Positions 1-7,171 are shown, numbered from the stretch's first letter. The stretch: 12,167 bases of DNA from Actinomycetota bacterium (GCA_009699665.1 WLNS01000034.1:1-12167); one strand, 5' to 3'. Translations and numbers: made by a program. Notes: generated by a model not told the origin, from the letters alone.

Positions 1-115
1 TGCGCGCAATCTGACCCGTGAGGTCGTGGTGATAGGTCACGTCGGTGAGCTCTTCGAATCCTGGAGCGTTCGTCCAGGCCGAAGGATCAAAAATTTCCGA
101 CACCGACGCAGTCAT
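1..115 (-). CDS. menB: 1,4-dihydroxy-2-naphthoyl-CoA synthase, N-terminal part (cut by window edge)
   Basis: Only the first 38 codons are inside the window; the gene continues past position 1. The peptide begins MTASVSEIFDPSAW and continues through a GFEELTDVTYH stretch, which matches the N-terminus of actinobacterial MenB just before the crotonase core. MenB closes the ring of o-succinylbenzoyl-CoA to give 1,4-dihydroxy-2-naphthoyl-CoA in menaquinone synthesis, in the cytoplasm. The ATG at 115 is chosen because it opens the recognisable frame; the ATG at 119 is in another frame. A TAGGCT hexamer ends 7 nt before the ATG, so the message may be leaderless. The divergent neighbour is menC, of the same pathway, which supports the call. 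The catalytic residues lie outside the window and cannot be checked. Confidence 0.85.
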   Translation of the reverse strand, partial: MTASVSEIFDPSAWTNAPGFEELTDVTYHHDLTGQIAR

Positions 116-122
116 ACATTCC

Positions 123-128
123 AGCCTA
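123..128 (-). promoter_or_regulatory. Putative -10 box of menB (TAGGCT), leaderless arrangement
   Basis: On the minus strand TAGGCT fits the actinobacterial TAnnnT -10 consensus and is followed by 7 nt (GGAATGT) and then the menB ATG. Transcription would begin at or next to the start codon. No convincing -35 is visible. The box overlaps a perfect 10-bp palindrome, CTACGCGTAG, at 126-135. Confidence 0.45.
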
Positions 129-161
129 CGCGTAGCGGTTCGAGGGTGCGAGACTGGGCAC

Positions 162-1151
162 ATGTTGCCCGACATTCGCGACGTTCTCGACGGACTTCAC
201 GTTGTTTCGCTGCCGCTCGTGACGAAGTTTCGCGGTATCACCCATCGTGAGGCGGCACTCTGGCAGGGGCCCGCCGGCTGGACAGAGTTTTCACCGTTTG
301 TCGAATACGGCGACGAAGAATCGGCGACCTGGCTGGCGGCCGCCTACGATTTCGGAGCACGAGATCTAGCCGCCGAGCTCGATGCTGTGCTGCGCCCGAC
401 CGTGCGCGTGAACGCCACCATCCCCGCCGTCGGGGTGCACGATGTTGCCGATATTCTGGCGGCATTCCCGGGCTGCCGCACGGCAAAGGTGAAGGTGGCC
501 GAACCGGGTCAACGCCTCGCCGACGATGTGGCGCGCGTGGCCCGCGTGCGCGAGTTGATGGGGGATCAGGCCCGATTACGCGTCGATGCCAACGGAGCGT
601 GGAGTCTGAGCGAGGCGCGGGCCGCCTGCGACGCGCTGCGCGAGTTCGACCTGGAATACATGGAACAGCCGTGCGCCAGCGTTGACGACCTCAGCGCCCT
701 GCGCGCCGGACAACCCGGAATTTTGATTGCCGCCGACGAAAGCATTCGCAAGGCGCACGATCCGATGCTCGTGCGTGAGCGTTCCGCGGCAGACGTGATT
801 GTGGTCAAGGCGGCGCCCCTGGGCGGCATTGCTCGCGCCCGCGAGATCGTGCGCCAGGTGGGGCTGCCGGCAGCGGTCTCGAGCGCACTCGAAACCTCGG
901 TGGGCGTCGCGATGGGCGCATTTCTGGCCGCGTCACTTCCCGACATTTTTGATGCGGGGCTGGGCACCGCGTCACTTCTGGCAGCCGACGTCACCGACGA
1001 TCCGCTCGTGCCACACGACGGCGCGATCGACGTGCGCCGGGTTGAGCCGTCGCCCTCGCTGCTGGCACGATTCGCGGCAACCGACGACCGCACTCAGTGG
1101 TGGCGTGAGCGCATCACCCGCTGTCACCGCCTCGTGTCTGCGAGCGACTAG
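162..1151 (+). CDS. menC: o-succinylbenzoate synthase
   Basis: This 329-residue enolase-superfamily enzyme dehydrates SHCHC to o-succinylbenzoate in the cytoplasmic menaquinone pathway. The family marks are all present: the KxK lysines in TAKVKVAEPG (K109, K111), the metal-ligand series RVDANG (D142), MEQPC (E168) and AADES (D192), and the second catalytic lysine in VVKAAPLGG (K216). The N-terminal capping domain contains the typical THREAALWQGPAGWTEFSPFVEY region. The frame is open back to position 45, but ATG 162 is chosen because family members begin with a similar short MLPDIRDVLDGLHVVSLPL segment and the extension would run into menB. No good Shine-Dalgarno site precedes the ATG; a GAGACT hexamer lies 6 nt upstream and might be a degenerate -10 of a leaderless start. 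The gene diverges from menB across 46 bp, and its TAG stop overlaps that of the convergent ccsB. Confidence 0.95.
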   Translation: MLPDIRDVLDGLHVVSLPLVTKFRGITHREAALWQGPAGWTEFSPFVEYGDEESATWLAAAYDFGARDLAAELDAVLRPTVRVNATIPAVGVHDVADILAAFPGCRTAKVKVAEPGQRLADDVARVARVRELMGDQARLRVDANGAWSLSEARAACDALREFDLEYMEQPCASVDDLSALRAGQPGILIAADESIRKAHDPMLVRERSAADVIVVKAAPLGGIARAREIVRQVGLPAAVSSALETSVGVAMGAFLAASLPDIFDAGLGTASLLAADVTDDPLVPHDGAIDVRRVEPSPSLLARFAATDDRTQWWRERITRCHRLVSASD

Positions 1152-2128
1152 CTCAATCCGCTGTAGGCGTGCAGTCCCTTGAAGTAGATGTTGACCACAG
1201 TGAAGTTGAACATGACCGACCCAAAGCCCACCATGGCGAGCACAGCGGATCGCGTGCCGCGCCATCCGCGTGTCGAGCGGGCGTGAATGTAGCCGGCGTA
1301 AATGGTCCAGATGATGAAGGTCCACACCTCTTTGGTGTCCCAACCCCAGTAACGACCCCACGCCTTCTCGGCCCACACCGCGCCAGCAATCAGCGTGAAG
1401 GTCCAAAAGATGAACCCAATAATGATGAGTCGATAGGCATAGTTTTCTAATTGCGCTGAATCCGGCAGCCGGGACATCCACGCCAGCCGCGTGGGCTTCG
1501 CCTCGACGGCACGATACTCGCGTCGCGTCTGCAGCAATTGGGCGAGAGACAGAGCAAAGCCGAGCGCAAAGAATCCCGTGCCCAGCGTCGCGACAAAAAC
1601 GTGAATGACAAGCCAGTAGGACTGCAGGGCGGGAGGAAGCGGAACGACCTCAACGTAGTAGCGCGTTGCCGACAGACCCAAGAGAAGCAGCACGAGACCG
1701 GTGCTGAAGGCACCCACAAATTTGAGATCCCACTTGAGGTTAACCAGCAAGAAGACGAGCATGATGATGAGGGTTCCGGTCATGGCGAACTCATACATGT
1801 TCGCCCAGGGAACACGCGAGGCCGCAATGCCGCGCAAGATGGTGGCCGTCAATTGAAAGACAAAGCCGAGCCAAGCCAGCGCCATGGCAATTCGAGCAAG
1901 CGGTCGACGTCCTGGTTTCGACGAGGGGGCATCAACCCGCACGCGTGTGAGTGTGGCTGTTCGCCCCTCGCCCGTGGCCTGAACAATGCTGTCGGACGCA
2001 CCGGCCGCTGACGCCTCTCGGCCCCCGCCCCTGGCCAGGTCGAAGGTGAAGAGAATGAATGCGATCGCGTATATGGCCATGGCCGAATACAGCGAGAGAA
2101 CCGAAAACTGCGAGAGGGTGTCAGTCAC
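1148..2128 (-). CDS. ccsB: Cytochrome c maturation protein CcsB/ResC (CcsA family)
   Basis: This 326-residue multi-pass membrane protein is the haem-handling half of the system II ResB-CcsB complex, which exports haem and ligates it to CXXCH apocytochromes outside the membrane. The haem-binding tryptophan-rich motif WGRYWGWDTKEVW is at residues 257-269. Conserved histidines are at H176 (WLVIHVF), H282 (GYIHAR) and H320 (GLHAYSG, the usual C-terminal signature). Hydrophobic segments are visible at about 13-31, 78-99, 116-133, 138-152, 172-199, 233-253, 268-282 and 296-313. The 35-75 loop is low in complexity and poorly conserved. The GTG start at 2128 overlaps the end of resB by 8 bp and follows AGGA with a 7-nt spacer, which supports translational coupling. 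It is the last gene of the operon, and its TAG stop shares CTAG with the menC stop on the other strand. Confidence 0.95.
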   Translation of the reverse strand: MTDTLSQFSVLSLYSAMAIYAIAFILFTFDLARGGGREASAAGASDSIVQATGEGRTATLTRVRVDAPSSKPGRRPLARIAMALAWLGFVFQLTATILRGIAASRVPWANMYEFAMTGTLIIMLVFLLVNLKWDLKFVGAFSTGLVLLLLGLSATRYYVEVVPLPPALQSYWLVIHVFVATLGTGFFALGFALSLAQLLQTRREYRAVEAKPTRLAWMSRLPDSAQLENYAYRLIIIGFIFWTFTLIAGAVWAEKAWGRYWGWDTKEVWTFIIWTIYAGYIHARSTRGWRGTRSAVLAMVGFGSVMFNFTVVNIYFKGLHAYSGLS

Positions 2129-3725
2129 GAACTAATCCTAAGTCGCTTCCGTGAGCGCTCGCGATGCGAGCCAGTGCCGCCGACAGTGTGGGGTCGTCGC
2201 CGCGAGCAAGTCCGGCGTACTCAACGACCACGCCTCCGCGAACCTTTCGCACACTCACCCACACGCGGCGTCGAGGAATAAACAGCGAGGTCAGAAGCCC
2301 CGCAACCGCGGCGAGCGCAAAGGCGAGCACCCACCCCTGAGTGGGGTCGTGGTGCACATCAAGCGACGCAAACCGTTTGACCCCGTCGAAGGTCACTGTT
2401 CCCAGGTCGTTCGGCAGTGCTGCGGATTGGCCCGGGCGAAGTTCAAGAGATTTCAGGTCTGTCTTGGTGCCCGTGAGTTTCGTCATGCGCGAGGTGTCGA
2501 GGGCATAGACAGAGCGGGCAACGCCATCGTTGAGGCCGAGATCACCGACGTAGACGTTCAGGGTGACAAGAGGATCAATCAGGTCGGGGTACATCGAGAA
2601 GAATGCGCCCGAATGTCCCTCGCTTACCGTCGGATAGAAGAACCCAATCAGGCCCACCTGTTTCGCCAGGCCATCCGGAAGTTTGACCACACCCACCGAG
2701 GTGAGGTTCCTATCCTGTGGCAGGAAGGGAACCGTTTCTTGATAGACAATGTTCCCCGAAGGATCGCGCACGGTGAGCGACGGCGCATAACCGTTACCGA
2801 GCAGATAGACGTTCGTGCCGCCGATGTCGAGGGGAGCGTTGACCTTGATGACCTGTTGCAGAGCAGCCTGGTCACGCACCTGGGTGGTCACCTCGGCCTT
2901 GTAATCAATGGGCTGGCCCACGGCATTCACATTGCGCTCTTCATAGCGGGTGCTGAATTTGTCGAGTGTAATAGAGAACGGAACAAGATCGCGGTCACGG
3001 AAGAAGCGGCCGGGGTTGAAGGTGTCATAGGCCAGCAGGCTATTTGTAAACGCTTGTCCCTCTACGACTACGCGCTGGCCGGTGTAACTGAATCCGCCGC
3101 CTAAGCCGACGGCGATCAGAATTCCCACGAGGGCGATGTGAAAGACCAGGTTTCCGGTTTCGCGCATGTAGCCACGCTCGGCCGAAACGGTCAGCCGATC
3201 CGCAGTGTCATAGCGTCGCACGCGGTAGCGCTCGCGTCGCAGGAGTCGATGAGCGGCACTCATCACCGTTTCGGCCTCTTGCCCCGACATTCGGGCGGTG
3301 AGGTGAGAGGGCAGTCGCGACAAGTTATGGGGCGTTACCGGAGGGGCCGCGCGCAGGGCATCCCAATGGTGTTTGCTGCGTGGCAGCACGCAACCCACCA
3401 GCGAAATAAAGAGAAGCAGGTAGATGGCCGAAAACCAGACCGAGGCGTAGACATCAAAGAACTGCAGTCGATCCAGCCACGGCGCGAGGTCGGGATTGTC
3501 GGCGAAATACTGGCTCACCCCATTCGGATCGGAGGTGCGTTGGGGCACGATCGAACCCGGGATGGCCGCAATGGCCAACAGCAACAACAGGATGAGCGCC
3601 GTGCGCATGCTGGTGAGCTGCCGCCATATCCAACGGGACCAGCCGACAAACCCGAGGCGACCCATCGTCGCGTCGTCGCTAGCCGCAGCCTGCTCCGAGT
3701 CGATGTGATCAGAGGGTCGTAACAT
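2121..3725 (-). CDS. resB: Cytochrome c biogenesis protein ResB
   Basis: This 534-residue membrane protein is the partner of CcsB in system II cytochrome c maturation. The order is typical: a short charged N-terminus (RPSDHIDSEQ, common in actinobacterial ResB), a first membrane span near residues 42-58, the conserved IPGSIVPQR segment, a second span near 97-115 ending in GCVLPRSKHHW, a third near 194-211, a long extracytoplasmic domain, and a final span near 466-485 preceded by DVHHDPTQGW, where a conserved histidine is expected. The ATG at 3725 is preferred; an in-frame TTG at 3734 would add three residues. With the ATG it overlaps the end of ccdA by 17 bp, so the two are probably translationally coupled. 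The TGA stop lies within the first codons of ccsB. The gene is intact and of normal length for the family. Confidence 0.93.
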   Translation of the reverse strand: MLRPSDHIDSEQAAASDDATMGRLGFVGWSRWIWRQLTSMRTALILLLLLAIAAIPGSIVPQRTSDPNGVSQYFADNPDLAPWLDRLQFFDVYASVWFSAIYLLLFISLVGCVLPRSKHHWDALRAAPPVTPHNLSRLPSHLTARMSGQEAETVMSAAHRLLRRERYRVRRYDTADRLTVSAERGYMRETGNLVFHIALVGILIAVGLGGGFSYTGQRVVVEGQAFTNSLLAYDTFNPGRFFRDRDLVPFSITLDKFSTRYEERNVNAVGQPIDYKAEVTTQVRDQAALQQVIKVNAPLDIGGTNVYLLGNGYAPSLTVRDPSGNIVYQETVPFLPQDRNLTSVGVVKLPDGLAKQVGLIGFFYPTVSEGHSGAFFSMYPDLIDPLVTLNVYVGDLGLNDGVARSVYALDTSRMTKLTGTKTDLKSLELRPGQSAALPNDLGTVTFDGVKRFASLDVHHDPTQGWVLAFALAAVAGLLTSLFIPRRRVWVSVRKVRGGVVVEYAGLARGDDPTLSAALARIASAHGSDLGLVRD

Positions 3726-4440
3726 ATTGGCCAATCACCGCCTGCGTATTAGCCATGAGCACGTTCCACAGGCCGCTCACCATGAGCACGCCAATCAGAA
3801 TAAGCACAACGCCGCCCGTGACATTGATGGCGCGAATATGGCGCTTGAGAAAAGCTGCTGAAGATGCCGCCCACTGGAAGCCTGCGGCGAGCACAATGAA
3901 GGGCAACCCCAACCCGACGCAATACACCGCGGCGAGAATTGCTCCGCGCCCCGGACTCGCCGCGTCAAGACTCAATGAAAAAATGGCGGCCAACGTGGGT
4001 CCAATGCAGGGCGTCCAGCCGAGGCCGAAGACAATGCCCAGGAGCGGTGCGCCCACGAGACCCACACGCGGCGCGATATTGATCTTGGCCGTGCGCTGAA
4101 AGAGTCGAAAGAAGCCCACAAAAACGAGGCCCAGCACGATGACGACAACCCCCATGATTCGCGTGACCAGATCCAGCCAGGGTTTCAGTGCCAGGCCGGC
4201 CGCGCCGAATGCGATACCGAGGCCGACGAAGACCACGCTAAATCCCACCACAAAAAGGGCGGCGCCTAAAACCGTGCGGCCCACGCGACGCGAGCCGTCG
4301 GTCGCGCCCCCCAGAATGCCCAGGTAACCGGGCACGAGGGGCAATACGCAGGGTGAGGCAAACGAGACGAGCCCGGCGAGCAGGGCAAGGGGTATGGCCA
4401 GCCAGAGGGCGCCGCCGAATACGACTTCGCCGACGGTCAT
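3709..4440 (-). CDS. ccdA: Cytochrome c biogenesis protein CcdA (thiol-disulfide electron conduit)
   Basis: This 243-residue membrane protein of the DsbD-beta/CcdA family passes electrons from cytoplasmic thioredoxin to an extracytoplasmic thioredoxin-like protein. The two redox cysteines sit in their usual motifs, SFASPCVLPLVPGYL (C31) and GLGWTPCIGPTLAAIF (C145), each at the start of a membrane helix with flanking prolines. Hydrophobic segments are visible near 13-28, 55-80, 93-112, 126-157, 166-190 and 206-227, close to the six spans of the family. ATG 4440 is chosen because it overlaps the resA stop as ATGA with a GGCGGA-like ribosome site upstream; an in-frame GTG at 4458 would add six residues. 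Its natural partner is the ResA-like lipoprotein encoded just upstream. Confidence 0.95.
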   Translation of the reverse strand: MTVGEVVFGGALWLAIPLALLAGLVSFASPCVLPLVPGYLGILGGATDGSRRVGRTVLGAALFVVGFSVVFVGLGIAFGAAGLALKPWLDLVTRIMGVVVIVLGLVFVGFFRLFQRTAKINIAPRVGLVGAPLLGIVFGLGWTPCIGPTLAAIFSLSLDAASPGRGAILAAVYCVGLGLPFIVLAAGFQWAASSAAFLKRHIRAINVTGGVVLILIGVLMVSGLWNVLMANTQAVIGQYVTTL

Positions 4441-5078
4441 GGGTTCGTTTCCGCCCACACAGTATCAATCAGCGCCGACAGGATTGACCTATCCGCGAGC
4501 GCACCCAATACACGGGCGGCGACCCGACCCTCGGCATCTAAAACGAGGGTCGTCGGCACAGCGTTAGGGGGCACATCACTGGCGAAAGCTAATTGAATAG
4601 CGCCATTCTGATCGGTGAGCGCCGGGTAGGTCACGCCAAACGTCTGGTTAAACGCCGCTGCGGTTGCCGCCTGATCGCGCACATTCACGCCCACAAAGCT
4701 GACATCGCGACCTCGATCGAGTTCCTGAGCGAAGACCGCTTGAAGGTCAGGGGCTTCTTTGCGACAGGGGGCGCACCCGGCATACCAAAAGTTGACGACG
4801 GTCGCCGAGCCGCGGTGATCGGCTAGAGCATAGGTATCGCCCTGTGTGGTCTCGCCTGAGAAGACGATGGGTGCACCGCGGTTGCCGGGTGCAATCTCGG
4901 TAACCGTGCCGTCTCCGGCAATGTAGTTTTTGCCACTACCCGCTCGATATTGATCGGCCAGTGGATCACCCGCGCACGCCGTCAGCCCGATGACGCCCAG
5001 CAGCGCCGCCGCGGCGCCCAGGACGCGCACGAGTCGCCGCGAGTGAAACCCCAGGGATGCAGTCGGCAGATGGCTCAT
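4437..5078 (-). CDS. resA: TlpA/ResA-like thioredoxin-fold lipoprotein
   Basis: This 213-residue secreted thiol-disulfide oxidoreductase is expected to keep the cysteines of apocytochrome c reduced so that ResB-CcsB can attach haem. The N-terminus has a basic region (RRLVR, 14-18), a hydrophobic core and a lipobox LTAC (32-35), so C35 should be lipidated and the protein anchored outside the membrane. The thioredoxin domain runs from about residue 66 to the end, with the active site WYAGCAPC (C102, C105) and the cis-proline in AVPTT (P175). The family often has WCxxC with EPC or PPC; CAPC is a normal variant. ATG 5078 overlaps the upstream stop as ATGA, and the 3' end overlaps ccdA the same way. 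The gene symbol is given by position and motif; other TlpA-like proteins share this architecture. Confidence 0.88.
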   Translation of the reverse strand: MSHLPTASLGFHSRRLVRVLGAAAALLGVIGLTACAGDPLADQYRAGSGKNYIAGDGTVTEIAPGNRGAPIVFSGETTQGDTYALADHRGSATVVNFWYAGCAPCRKEAPDLQAVFAQELDRGRDVSFVGVNVRDQAATAAAFNQTFGVTYPALTDQNGAIQLAFASDVPPNAVPTTLVLDAEGRVAARVLGALADRSILSALIDTVWAETNP

Positions 5079-5734
5079 ACGGCACCCACGTCGATGGCGC
5101 CCTGTGCCACAGGGCCGGCCGGATCGGTGTATCCCACTTCAACAAAACCGCGCTCGGGATGTGCCGGATCGACAAACTCGAGAGTCGTGATGCTCGAGAG
5201 GGCACATCGGCGTCGCCGTGGGTCATGCGGGGGCAATCTGCGAGCAACGCGTCGCTGCACCATCACAATCGGCAACTGGTGGCTGACCATCACGACGTCA
5301 CCTTCTTTTACAGCGAGCGCCGCATCCGTCATGGCGGCAAACATCCGTGCGGTGATGCTGCGGTAGGGCTCGCCCCAGCTGGGCCGCCACGGATTCACGA
5401 GGTATTTCCAATTTCGCACATCTGTGAGCGCGGAATCCGCGCCGCGCATTCGTTTTCCTTCAAACGCATTGGTGGGCTCGATAATGCGGTCCTCGATGAC
5501 CGCACGAAGCCCCAGCAACTTACTCACGGGTGCCGCGGATTCCTGCGTGCGCTGAAGAGGTGAACAATAAAGGCTCGCATAGGTGCGGTCCCGGGAAAGC
5601 AGGTCTGTTGCGGCGGCCTCAGCCATCAAGCGACCCCGCTCGCTTAGGCCGAAAGCGGGAAGCCGGCCATAGAGCACACGGTCGGGATTGTGCACCTCAC
5701 CGTGTCGCACGAGATGAATCTGCCGGGCGACCAT
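5075..5734 (-). CDS. Histidine phosphatase family protein (phosphoglycerate mutase-like)
   Basis: This 219-residue cytoplasmic protein is of the histidine phosphatase superfamily. The phospho-accepting RHGE motif is at residues 10-13 (nucleophile H11), with R62 in the SPLQRTQESA segment and the second histidine in VSHQLP (H152). The YGRLPAFGLSERGR and AFEGKRMR stretches match the actinobacterial subgroup that precedes cytochrome c biogenesis genes. The substrate is unknown; the fold is shared by sugar-phosphate and cofactor phosphatases, so 'phosphoglycerate mutase' should be read as a family name only. It is the first gene of the five-gene operon, and its TGA stop overlaps the resA ATG. A TACACT box ends 7 nt before the ATG, predicting a leaderless operon transcript. 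From memory, Mycobacterium tuberculosis Rv0525 holds the equivalent position before Rv0526-Rv0529. Confidence 0.88.
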   Translation of the reverse strand: MVARQIHLVRHGEVHNPDRVLYGRLPAFGLSERGRLMAEAAATDLLSRDRTYASLYCSPLQRTQESAAPVSKLLGLRAVIEDRIIEPTNAFEGKRMRGADSALTDVRNWKYLVNPWRPSWGEPYRSITARMFAAMTDAALAVKEGDVVMVSHQLPIVMVQRRVARRLPPHDPRRRRCALSSITTLEFVDPAHPERGFVEVGYTDPAGPVAQGAIDVGAV

Positions 5735-5741
5735 ATGTCCA

Positions 5742-5747
5742 AGTGTA
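5742..5747 (-). promoter_or_regulatory. Putative -10 box of the cytochrome c maturation operon (TACACT)
   Basis: TACACT on the minus strand fits TAnnnT and is followed by 7 nt (TGGACAT) and the ATG of the histidine phosphatase gene. This predicts a leaderless or near-leaderless transcript for all five genes down to ccsB. A GGA in the gap could act as a weak ribosome site if transcription started further upstream. No clear -35 is visible. Confidence 0.45.
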
Positions 5748-5801
5748 TGGGCGTCGATGCTGGCTATTTGCCGAACGTCTGAGCGTTCCCGGCCCGCGCC
5801 C

Positions 5802-5807
5802 TAGACT
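5802..5807 (+). promoter_or_regulatory. Putative -10 box of aspS (TAGACT)
   Basis: TAGACT matches the TAnnnT actinobacterial -10 and lies 8 nt before the GTG at 5816, with no purine-rich ribosome site between. It therefore supports GTG 5816 as a leaderless start, and argues against the in-frame TTG at 5807, which would overlap the box. No clear -35 is visible. Confidence 0.5.
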
Positions 5808-5815
5808 TGGTTATC

Positions 5816-7126
5816 GTGACGAACCGCATCCTGATTGCAGACCTTGCCCACACCACCGAGGGTCCCGTTTCGGTCTCTGGCTGGGTCGATACCGTTCGCG
5901 ATCAGAAGAAAGTGCAGTTCGTCGTTTTGCGTGACGAATCGGGTGCGGCACAGTTGGTGCACCCGCGCACCGAAGAGAACGACCCGATCGCCGACACCAT
6001 CTCCGCGCTCGCGGCGGGAACCTTCTTGACCGTCACCGGCCAGCTCAAGATGGATGAGCGCGTCAAACTGGGCGGTCTCGAAATCAAAATCGACGCTCTT
6101 GAAATCGCCGGCGCCGCCATCGCCGAAACGCCCATCGCCGACGATACGAGCATCGACAAGCGACTCGACTGGCGTTTCATCGATCTGCGCACGGCTCGAA
6201 ATATCCTCATGTTCCGCGTGCAAACCACCATGGAGCACGCCATGCGGTGCTACTGGATTGACCGCGGTTACATCGAGATTCACACACCCAAGCTCATGGC
6301 GAGCGCGTCGGAGTCGCACGCCGAGCTCTTTCAGTTGGAATACTTCGAAACGACCGCGTACCTCGCCCAGAGCCCGCAGTTCTACAAGCAGATGGCGCAG
6401 AGCGCTGGCTTCGGAAAAGTTTTTGAAATTGCGCCCGTATTCCGTGCCGACCCTTCCTTCACGTCACGCCACGCGACCGAATTCATTAGCGTCGACGCCG
6501 AGATGAGCTGGATTGACAGTCACGAAGACGTCATGACAATGCAAGAAGAGCTGCTCGTGGCCGCGCTCTCTGCGGTGAAGGCCAAGCACGGCGAGCAAAT
6601 AAAGGAATACTTCGGCGTTGACGTCATCGTGCCGGCGACGCCGTTTCCGCGCATTGCCTTGGCCGATGCCAAGAAGATTGTGGCTGAGCGGGGATACGAA
6701 GTACCGCGCGACGACGAAGACATGGACCCGGAGGGCGAACGTCAAATTGCTGCCTACGTTGCCGAGGAATTCGGCCACGAATTTGTCTTCCTCACCGATT
6801 ACTCGGCAAACATTCGGCCGTTCTACCACATGCGCCACGACGACAACCCTGCGCTCACCAAGAGCTACGACCTGATCTGGAACGGCACCGAAATCACCAC
6901 GGGCGCCCAGCGCGAACATCGCATCGAGGTTCTTGAGGCACAGGCGCGCGAAAAGGGACTCGACCCCGAGGGGCTTGCCTTCTATCTCGATTTCTTTCGC
7001 TACGGAGTTCCCCCGCACGGTGGATTCGGCATGGGTTTGTCACGCATGTTGATGCTGCTCTTGCATCAGCCAAATCTGCGTGAGGTGACGTTCTTGTTCC
7101 GCGGACCCAACCGCCTCACGCCGTAA
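5816..7126 (+). CDS. aspS: Aspartyl-tRNA synthetase, archaeal/eukaryotic-type (likely aspartate--tRNA(Asp/Asn) ligase)
   Basis: This 436-residue class II synthetase charges tRNA with aspartate in the cytoplasm. The N-terminal OB-fold anticodon domain occupies about residues 1-100 (SGWVDTVRDQKKVQFVVLRD). The catalytic core follows, with motif 1 around HAMRCYWIDRGYIEIHTPKLM (roughly 141-161), the aspartate-binding loop QSPQFYKQ (185-192), motif 2 with FRADPSFTSRH (arginine at 210), and motif 3 HGGFGMGLSRML (R410). The usual bacterial AspRS is about 590 residues with a GAD insertion; this protein lacks that insertion and resembles the short archaeal type. Such enzymes are often non-discriminating and depend on GatCAB to convert Asp-tRNA(Asn), but this cannot be shown from the window. 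GTG 5816 is chosen for the well-placed TAGACT box. It diverges from the cytochrome c operon and ends directly at a palindromic repeat. Confidence 0.95.
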   Translation: MTNRILIADLAHTTEGPVSVSGWVDTVRDQKKVQFVVLRDESGAAQLVHPRTEENDPIADTISALAAGTFLTVTGQLKMDERVKLGGLEIKIDALEIAGAAIAETPIADDTSIDKRLDWRFIDLRTARNILMFRVQTTMEHAMRCYWIDRGYIEIHTPKLMASASESHAELFQLEYFETTAYLAQSPQFYKQMAQSAGFGKVFEIAPVFRADPSFTSRHATEFISVDAEMSWIDSHEDVMTMQEELLVAALSAVKAKHGEQIKEYFGVDVIVPATPFPRIALADAKKIVAERGYEVPRDDEDMDPEGERQIAAYVAEEFGHEFVFLTDYSANIRPFYHMRHDDNPALTKSYDLIWNGTEITTGAQREHRIEVLEAQAREKGLDPEGLAFYLDFFRYGVPPHGGFGMGLSRMLMLLLHQPNLREVTFLFRGPNRLTP

Positions 7127-7160
7127 GTTTCGATACGCGCCTGGCGGCGCTACTCAACCA
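7127..7160. repeat. Short palindromic repeat unit (GTTTCGATAC...CTACTCAACCA)
   Basis: The element begins on the base after the aspS stop codon. It has the ends GTTTCGATAC and CTACTCAACCA around a hairpin GCGCC-TGGC-GGCGC (7137-7150). I remember GGTTGAGTAG...GTATCGAAAC units with variable GC-rich centres as common dispersed intergenic repeats in Microbacteriaceae and related actinobacteria. Only one copy is present here, so its repeat nature is recalled rather than seen. It sits between the convergent aspS and the mycoredoxin-like gene, where it could act as a two-way terminator. Confidence 0.6.
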
Positions 7161-7171
7161 ACAGGCAGGGC

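Noticed and set aside
45..161. N-terminal extension of menC by 39 codons
   Set aside because: It would overlap the start of menB on the other strand, and the extra residues do not resemble MenC, while family members begin near ATG 162.
566..1093. A 175-codon minus-strand open frame inside menC
   Set aside because: It lies wholly within menC, whose catalytic motifs are intact. The translation is serine/alanine/arginine-rich, typical of a shadow frame.
2151..3104. A 317-codon plus-strand open frame antisense to resB
   Set aside because: It mirrors a clearly real ResB in a high-GC genome, where antisense frames stay open by codon bias. Its translation has no recognisable domain or ribosome site.
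4441..4458. GTG start for ccdA, six codons upstream
   Set aside because: ATG 4440 gives an ATGA overlap with resA, matching the other tight junctions in the operon.
5807..5815. TTG start for aspS, three codons upstream
   Set aside because: It overlaps the TAGACT -10 box, so it would not be transcribed. GTG 5816 is correctly spaced.
6464..7018. A 184-codon minus-strand open frame inside aspS
   Set aside because: It is antisense to the AspRS catalytic core, with no start signal and no family resemblance.
7127..7171. tRNA or other structured RNA gene after aspS
   Set aside because: The only structure is the short palindromic repeat; there is no cloverleaf and no T-loop sequence.
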